This document shows positions 8,121-11,386 of a DNA stretch of 11,386 nucleotides, in pieces. The notes under the pieces were generated by a model. It made no database searches and had not been told where the DNA came from. It was given only the letters and a program-made list of their open reading frames with translations. The stretch spans positions 1 to 11,386 of the forward strand of contig JAEDGP010000060.1 in assembly GCA_016297405.1 (NCBI GenBank). The letters run 5' to 3'. The translations under genes were made by a program, and so were the position numbers. Numbering within the stretch: position 1 is the first letter of the stretch; every line of letters begins with the position of its first letter. This DNA is from Treponema sp. Lineage in GTDB: Bacteria > Spirochaetota > Spirochaetia > Treponematales > Treponemataceae.

Positions 8121-8156
8121 TTATCCCACCAAATCAGTACTATTATCCCACAAATC
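8121..8156. repeat. Imperfect direct repeat in the lipoprotein 5' region (candidate operator)
   Basis: TTATCCCACCAAATC (8121-8135) and TTATCCCACAAATC (8143-8156) are identical apart from one extra C. Their starts are 22 bases apart, about two helical turns. One copy covers the -10 element of the proposed promoter; the other lies in the leader about 10 bases upstream of the Shine-Dalgarno box. Confidence 0.6.
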
Positions 8157-8169
8157 TCCCTATAGTCAA
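8142..8169 (-). promoter_or_regulatory. Putative sigma-70 promoter for the 609-aa lipoprotein gene
   Basis: On the minus strand TTGACT (8164-8169) is followed by a 16-base spacer and GATAAT (8142-8147). Transcription would start near 8135, leaving a leader of about 35 bases before ATG 8100. No convincing terminator is visible in 8166-8262 after the upstream lipoprotein gene, so read-through from that gene is also possible. Confidence 0.5.
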
Positions 8170-8262
8170 ATTTTTTGAACAAATAAATTTCCAGAAATAA
8201 GGATTCTTTACGACGTTTGACAAAATAGAGTTTATTTTCCAAAAGTGAATAACCTTGCAAAA

Positions 8263-8718
8263 TTAAAAATGAGACTTAATATTCAGAATCGCAGTATCAC
8301 TATATTCCTGATCATCCGGGCCAATCACCACTAAACGTAAAGTCCAGAAACCAGGTTTGAAAATTACTGACTCATAAAAGAAGCAGGAAAAATTCTTTTC
8401 AGTTGATGTAAACTTCTGTTCGCCTTTCGAATTTTCTATACTCCAAAGATAACTTTTGCACCCTTCAGGCCCTTTTATATTCAACGTAGACCAGACATCA
8501 GCAATATAAATATTCTCCAGCATCCCATCCTGATCAAAACCCACCTGCCCAGGTTTAACTGCCGGCGGAATACTAGACATTGGGATAAACTTCTTATTGT
8601 AATTGTCCAGCATTGAATCATAGGATTCACTGCAACCAGCCAATAAACACAAAACGAAAACACCGAATGCAGCCCCTAAAACAAAAGAAACATTAGACGA
8701 CTTATTTTCCACCTTCAT
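8263..8718 (-). CDS. Small PKD-like lipoprotein
   Basis: A 151-aa predicted lipoprotein of unknown function. Residues 11-29 form a hydrophobic signal segment ending in the lipobox LLAGC with Cys29; the N-region before it (MKVENKSSNV) is rather long. Residues about 75-148 look like a PKD/Ig-type beta-sandwich (SYLWSI, then FKPGFWTLRLVVIGPDDQEYSDTAIL split by loops). Cys87 and Cys112 could form a disulfide after export. ATG 8718 has a near-perfect AAGGAGG (8724-8730) five bases upstream. The gene overlaps the last 17 bases of the preceding WD40/barrel gene, so the two are almost certainly co-transcribed and translationally coupled, suggesting that the lipoprotein works with that envelope protein. 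Confidence 0.85.
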   Translation of the reverse strand: MKVENKSSNVSFVLGAAFGVFVLCLLAGCSESYDSMLDNYNKKFIPMSSIPPAVKPGQVGFDQDGMLENIYIADVWSTLNIKGPEGCKSYLWSIENSKGEQKFTSTEKNFSCFFYESVIFKPGFWTLRLVVIGPDDQEYSDTAILNIKSHF

Positions 8719-10420
8719 TGTTTCCTCCTTTGCCTGACTCAGTCACTGCGCCAGTTCCAGTTTTCTTGGAACCATACAAACGTTCCTTTTCCTTTTTCTT
8801 TATCTTAGCCTTTCTTATGGACTGCTTAATCGATTTTACAACTGGAACAGGGATTTTTCCACCTACAATAAATTTAGGTTTTGCCAGCAGAATCGTATCA
8901 AAATCAACGCCAATTCCCACTCCCACAGGGCCCATATAATAAATGGCATCGAATCCAAAAAGGGCTGTAAAATAATCATCTCCCTTTGCAGAATTTGTTG
9001 TTTGCCCGTTCCACAAACACATGCCACGTACACCGCTTCTGAACTCCAAACATACACTGAATTTTTTGGGACCAGTAACAAGCCTTACACCTAACGGCAC
9101 ATAAAAGTCAAAAGCGTAAATATTCGGCGGATTCAACTCTGTTCCACCAGCAGCATATTCATAAGAAAACGGGCTGGACGGAAAACCTACATTAAATGAT
9201 AAACCAAGCCCAAAATAAAATGGAGTAAGAAGCGAACCAATCTTCAGCGCAGCATCCGCTCCCACCGAGCAAGCATAGGGCGAAGATAAAATCATCGGCA
9301 CAAAATTTAGGCTCACAAAATCTTCATGCTTAAAAAGAACAATCGTTTCTTCCTTTTTGTTATCATCTTCAGACTCATGGGAATCATCTTTCTTTTCCTG
9401 GATATCAACATCATCATCATCCATAATTACAAGCTTATTCGGCAGCTCTCCAGGTGCAAGCATTTGCTTTTCAACATTCAATTTAACTACAGTTCCATCC
9501 CCATAGCCTTCAAGCAGATAAACGTCATCGGAACTGAATGCATAACTTGTTATGTCAAAAACATTTTTTGGTGGCAAATAACCATAATTTTCCATGCTGC
9601 CTAAATCATAAAAATCAATTGTATTTTTATCTGTAAGCACAGCCACTGAATTCTTCGATCTTAAGCACTGCAAATTTACAATTCTTTTCTCACTAAGAAT
9701 GGTGCCCAAAAGTTCACCCTCAAGGGAATAAACCGAAAGCTCCTTTTCACCGGATGCAAAGACAATCCGCTTTGAATCATTTGTCCACGCACAAGGAATT
9801 TTCGCTTCCTGGTAAACAGCATACTCATGCATCATTTTTCCTGAACGTGAATTCCAGACCTTTAAAAAACCATCAGATGAAACTGACGCAAGGTATTCAT
9901 TGTCTGGACTAAACGCCAAAAAGTAGGCAGGTTCAGTGTGACCTTCCAGCCGCTTTTTTAAAATCTGTTTTGTAAGTCTAAGTTTATAATAAAGCAGAAT
10001 AGAACTGTCGCCCAAACTCAACGCAATGTTGTTACTGTCTGCGCTAAATGCCGGACAAATAACTTCTGCCGCTTCCGAATAGTCCACCGACATTTCAGGA
10101 TCTTCAAATTTTTCGTAATCCCACATGGAAACAAGCCCCTTATCAGAAAGAGCCATAATCAATTCCTGGGAACCTTCCCGGCTAAACGCAACCGAAGAAA
10201 CGCCTTCAAACTTAAGCATGTGGGCAATACTGTACTGATCCGTGCTTCGAATAAAAATTGTATTTCCTTCTCCAAACGCAAAAAGCTTATCGTCCTTGTT
10301 CCAACATAAACTACGAATTGGAAAAGGTGACTTTACAGCCACATCTTCCCCGTCCTGCGCAATAAACGGAAAACAAAAAAGAGAAAATAAAATTGAGCCC
10401 AATAAAATCTTTTTCAACAC
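8702..10420 (-). CDS. Exported WD40 propeller protein with predicted C-terminal beta-barrel
   Basis: A 572-aa protein of unknown function. Residues 1-21 are a Sec signal peptide (LLGSILFSLFCFPFIA), and Cys16 is not in a good lipobox. Residues 30-320 read as a WD40 beta-propeller. The clearest blade is 158-190 (LEGHTEPAYFLAFSPDNEYL, then VSSDGFLKVWN). A highly acidic linker (333-358, with DDDD and SEDDNKKEE) leads to about 370-525. That stretch is rich in alternating aromatic and glycine strands (YFGLGLSFNVGF, FYVPLGVRLVTG, VGVGIGVDFDTILL) as in an outer-membrane barrel. The tail (529-553) is strongly basic and ends in Gly/Asn. The start is GTG 10420 or the next codon, TTG 10417. Neither has a Shine-Dalgarno box, and a TATAAT lies only four bases upstream. 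The PKD-like lipoprotein gene overlaps its 3' end. Barrel assignment is pattern-based. Confidence 0.82.
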   Translation of the reverse strand: MLKKILLGSILFSLFCFPFIAQDGEDVAVKSPFPIRSLCWNKDDKLFAFGEGNTIFIRSTDQYSIAHMLKFEGVSSVAFSREGSQELIMALSDKGLVSMWDYEKFEDPEMSVDYSEAAEVICPAFSADSNNIALSLGDSSILLYYKLRLTKQILKKRLEGHTEPAYFLAFSPDNEYLASVSSDGFLKVWNSRSGKMMHEYAVYQEAKIPCAWTNDSKRIVFASGEKELSVYSLEGELLGTILSEKRIVNLQCLRSKNSVAVLTDKNTIDFYDLGSMENYGYLPPKNVFDITSYAFSSDDVYLLEGYGDGTVVKLNVEKQMLAPGELPNKLVIMDDDDVDIQEKKDDSHESEDDNKKEETIVLFKHEDFVSLNFVPMILSSPYACSVGADAALKIGSLLTPFYFGLGLSFNVGFPSSPFSYEYAAGGTELNPPNIYAFDFYVPLGVRLVTGPKKFSVCLEFRSGVRGMCLWNGQTTNSAKGDDYFTALFGFDAIYYMGPVGVGIGVDFDTILLAKPKFIVGGKIPVPVVKSIKQSIRKAKIKKKEKERLYGSKKTGTGAVTESGKGGNNEGGK

Positions 10421-10424
10421 AAAT

Positions 10425-10452
10425 ATTATAATCTTGATTTCTAATAATTCAA
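10425..10452 (-). promoter_or_regulatory. Putative promoter for the WD40/barrel gene (near-leaderless)
   Basis: On the minus strand TTGAAT (10447-10452) is followed by 16 bases and a consensus TATAAT (10425-10430). The expected start point is near 10418, within or next to the GTG/TTG start codons. The -35 box overlaps the T-tract of an upstream minus-strand terminator, which would insulate this promoter. Confidence 0.55.
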
Positions 10453-10478
10453 AAAAAATCGGGAAGAAGCCCCTTCCC
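10451..10478 (-). terminator. Intrinsic terminator on the minus strand
   Basis: Read on the minus strand, GGGAAG, a six-base loop GGGCTT and CTTCCC form a perfect 6-bp hairpin, followed by GA and eight T residues. It would end minus-strand transcription arriving from the GC-rich element or riboswitch region before it reaches the WD40/barrel promoter. No protein gene that it would serve is visible upstream. Confidence 0.75.
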
Positions 10479-10574
10479 TGGGCTCAACCAGCCAGCCGCC
10501 TGCGTCAGTCTGTTTTCGCCACACCCATCCCAACGGGGAGAAAACTTTCCCCAATGGCTCCCCGTAACGCCCCT
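10459..10574. other. GC-rich structured intergenic element (candidate small RNA or dispersed repeat)
   Basis: About 62% G+C by hand count, against clearly AT-rich flanks. It holds an inverted repeat ACGGGGAG (10534-10541) and CTCCCCGT (10559-10566) around a 17-base loop, and on the minus strand it runs into the intrinsic terminator. A 66-codon minus-strand reading frame crosses it but has no family resemblance and overlaps the riboswitch, so I do not call it coding. With the riboswitch leader it accounts for the 333 bases between the divergent genes. Confidence 0.45.
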
Positions 10575-10594
10575 GAATTCTCACAACAATTATT

Positions 10595-10749
10595 TTATGG
10601 TATAAGTATAATTCCAGACTGGGAAACGATGTGCAAATCATCGACTAGATGCGTAACTGTAAGGCACCCGCCAAGTCAGAACACCAGAATGGAAATCTTT
10701 CATTAGAAGGATTATCACAGCTCATCCCACGCAAAACTGGGATCGGAGG
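10595..10749 (+). ncRNA. Cobalamin (B12) riboswitch
   Basis: The core follows the AdoCbl/cobalamin aptamer consensus in order: GGGAA (10621-10625); hairpin CGATG-TGCAAAT-CATCG (10627-10643) matching the GTGnAAnTC element; P5/L5 with TGCGT (10650-10654) and ACTGTAA (10656-10662); a minimal GGC-ACCC-GCC stem (10663-10672); and the B12 box AGTCAGAACACCAG (10674-10687). TTATGGT (10595-10601) can close a P1 helix with ACCAGAA (10683-10689) with one mismatch. Downstream, a hairpin (ATCCCA 10724-10729, TGGGAT 10738-10743) carries ACGCA at its loop (10729-10733). This is exactly complementary to L5, the L5-L13 kissing arrangement known for this class, and it directly abuts the CGGAGG ribosome-binding site (10744-10749). 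Translational repression by cobalamin is inferred. The 5' boundary and the promoter are not resolved. Confidence 0.83.
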
Positions 10750-10753
10750 CAAC

Positions 10754-11323
10754 ATGAAAAGCGTTCGCTTTATTTTCAACCAGGCTGCTCTTATTGGAAC
10801 TGCAGCTCTCTTATTCGTATCTTCAATTTATTTTACATCCTGTAAACAAGATGAAGATTCATCAACAGACAATTCAATCAATGCAGAAAAGCTTGCAGCA
10901 GGTGATCCTTTGATTAGAGTCTGGTCAACAGGATACTCAACCATCTCAATCGCTGAAGATGCTTTGAATGACAACGAAACATATAAGATGGAAAATCTCT
11001 ACGTCCAGAAATTTGACGAAACATCAGGTATTATTTATGGCCAGTACACCTACGTTTTAGACTGGGACAAACCAGAAGAACAAAAACCAGAGGAAGGCGA
11101 TTACTATAAATCATTTGGAAAATGGTACCCGCTAAATGAATCACTGATTGGCAAGTGGTATGCTGTGGCTTATAAAAATTTAAGCAACAACACCATTTCT
11201 TCCAGTGGAGCATACAAAGCAGACGGTTCAATAGCAGAACCTACAATAGCAAAAGCTATCAAAGAATTTACTATCGAAAAAGGTTATTTTAGTACCTACG
11301 ACGATTTCACAACATCTAACTAA
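10754..11323 (+). CDS. Lipoprotein of unknown function under cobalamin riboswitch control
   Basis: A 189-aa predicted lipoprotein. Residues 1-29 are a signal peptide with a basic start (MKSVRF) and hydrophobic core. The lipobox is FTSC with Cys30, permissive but acceptable in spirochaetes. A polar acidic linker follows (KQDEDSSTDN), then a compact domain (about 50-189) rich in Trp and Tyr (W57, W104, W124, W135), with GKWY repeated at 122-125 and 133-136. I recognise no family. ATG 10754 has GGAGG (10745-10749) four bases upstream. A longer frame opening at 10649 starts inside the riboswitch aptamer and is rejected. Known cobalamin-riboswitch targets are mainly B12 uptake, synthesis or B12-replacing enzymes. 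A lipoprotein in this position is most simply a B12-capture or transport accessory, comparable in logic to BtuG/BtuH of Bacteroides, but no sequence similarity is claimed. Partner genes may lie beyond the window. Confidence 0.85.
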   Translation: MKSVRFIFNQAALIGTAALLFVSSIYFTSCKQDEDSSTDNSINAEKLAAGDPLIRVWSTGYSTISIAEDALNDNETYKMENLYVQKFDETSGIIYGQYTYVLDWDKPEEQKPEEGDYYKSFGKWYPLNESLIGKWYAVAYKNLSNNTISSSGAYKADGSIAEPTIAKAIKEFTIEKGYFSTYDDFTTSN

Positions 11324-11386
11324 TATTCTGGTTAACATCTAAATAAAGTTATCGCGGCTGTCCAATAAGTTTGTATTGCGGTAGTT
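11324..11386. other. Window-end non-coding stretch
   Basis: Sixty-three bases after the riboswitch-controlled gene. No hairpin terminator, ribosome-binding site or convincing start codon context is visible. Transcription may therefore continue into genes outside the window. Confidence 0.4.

Noticed and set aside
8221..8243. AAAATA/TATTTT hairpin after the PKD-like lipoprotein gene as a terminator
   Set aside because: The stem is entirely A:T and is not followed by a clear T-run.
10607..10612. TATAAT as promoter of the lipoprotein gene
   Set aside because: Transcription from it would begin near 10619 and remove the 5' strand of the aptamer. There is also no good -35 box. It is better read as part of the aptamer's 5' region.
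10441..10641. Minus-strand 66-codon open frame in the GC-rich element
   Set aside because: It overlaps the riboswitch core and a terminator hairpin, and no ribosome-binding site or family resemblance was seen.
10649..10753. Earlier ATG (10649) for the riboswitch-controlled lipoprotein
   Set aside because: It lies within the aptamer. The ATG at 10754 has GGAGG at correct spacing and begins a proper lipoprotein signal peptide.
11150..11175. Lipocalin-like signature GKWYAVA in the lipoprotein
   Set aside because: In lipocalins this motif lies near the N-terminus before an eight-stranded barrel. Here only about 55 residues follow it, so chance similarity is more likely.
11376..11386. GGTAGTT at the window end as an inverted copy of the REP-like unit
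   Set aside because: Only seven bases match before the sequence stops, which is not enough to call a repeat.

Overview
The window reads as low-GC spirochaete DNA, most likely from a host-associated Treponema. This is inferred from three lipoproteins with permissive spirochaete-type lipoboxes, an RTILP-type surface lipoprotein, a cobalamin-type radical SAM enzyme and REP-like palindromic repeats. No rRNA or other taxonomic marker is present, so the genus is not proven.

Left part (1-3784): a tandem array of 26-bp REP-like units (2-120) lies downstream of a four-gene minus-strand cluster. Transcription runs right to left through a MATE exporter, an aldose 1-epimerase, a Nudix hydrolase and a LacA/Maa-type sugar O-acetyltransferase. 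Spacing is tight (0, 45 and 20 bases), which suggests one operon driven by a TTGACA/AATATT promoter at 3832-3860. Centre (3785-6270): a divergent gene encodes a 748-aa cobalamin-type radical SAM protein. It has an unusual C-X4-C-X2-C cluster motif and appears to be transcribed leaderless from a TATAAT box seven bases before its ATG. A strong bidirectional hairpin terminator separates it from the convergent gene that follows.

Right-centre (6271-10420): three minus-strand genes for envelope proteins. Transcription starts with a periplasmic WD40 propeller fused to a predicted beta-barrel, continues into a small PKD-like lipoprotein whose start overlaps the barrel gene, and then reaches a 609-aa multi-domain lipoprotein that has its own promoter. 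The first of these also seems to have a leaderless or near-leaderless start.

Right end (10421-11386): a GC-rich structured element with a minus-strand intrinsic terminator is followed by a plus-strand cobalamin riboswitch. The riboswitch has the GGGAA, ACTGTAA and B12-box motifs, plus a loop complementary to the loop of a hairpin just before the Shine-Dalgarno sequence. It controls an uncharacterised 189-aa lipoprotein. This is the most interesting item in the window: a B12-regulated lipoprotein with no recognisable domain, plausibly part of an undescribed spirochaete cobalamin acquisition system. The radical SAM enzyme in the same window is itself a likely cobalamin user.
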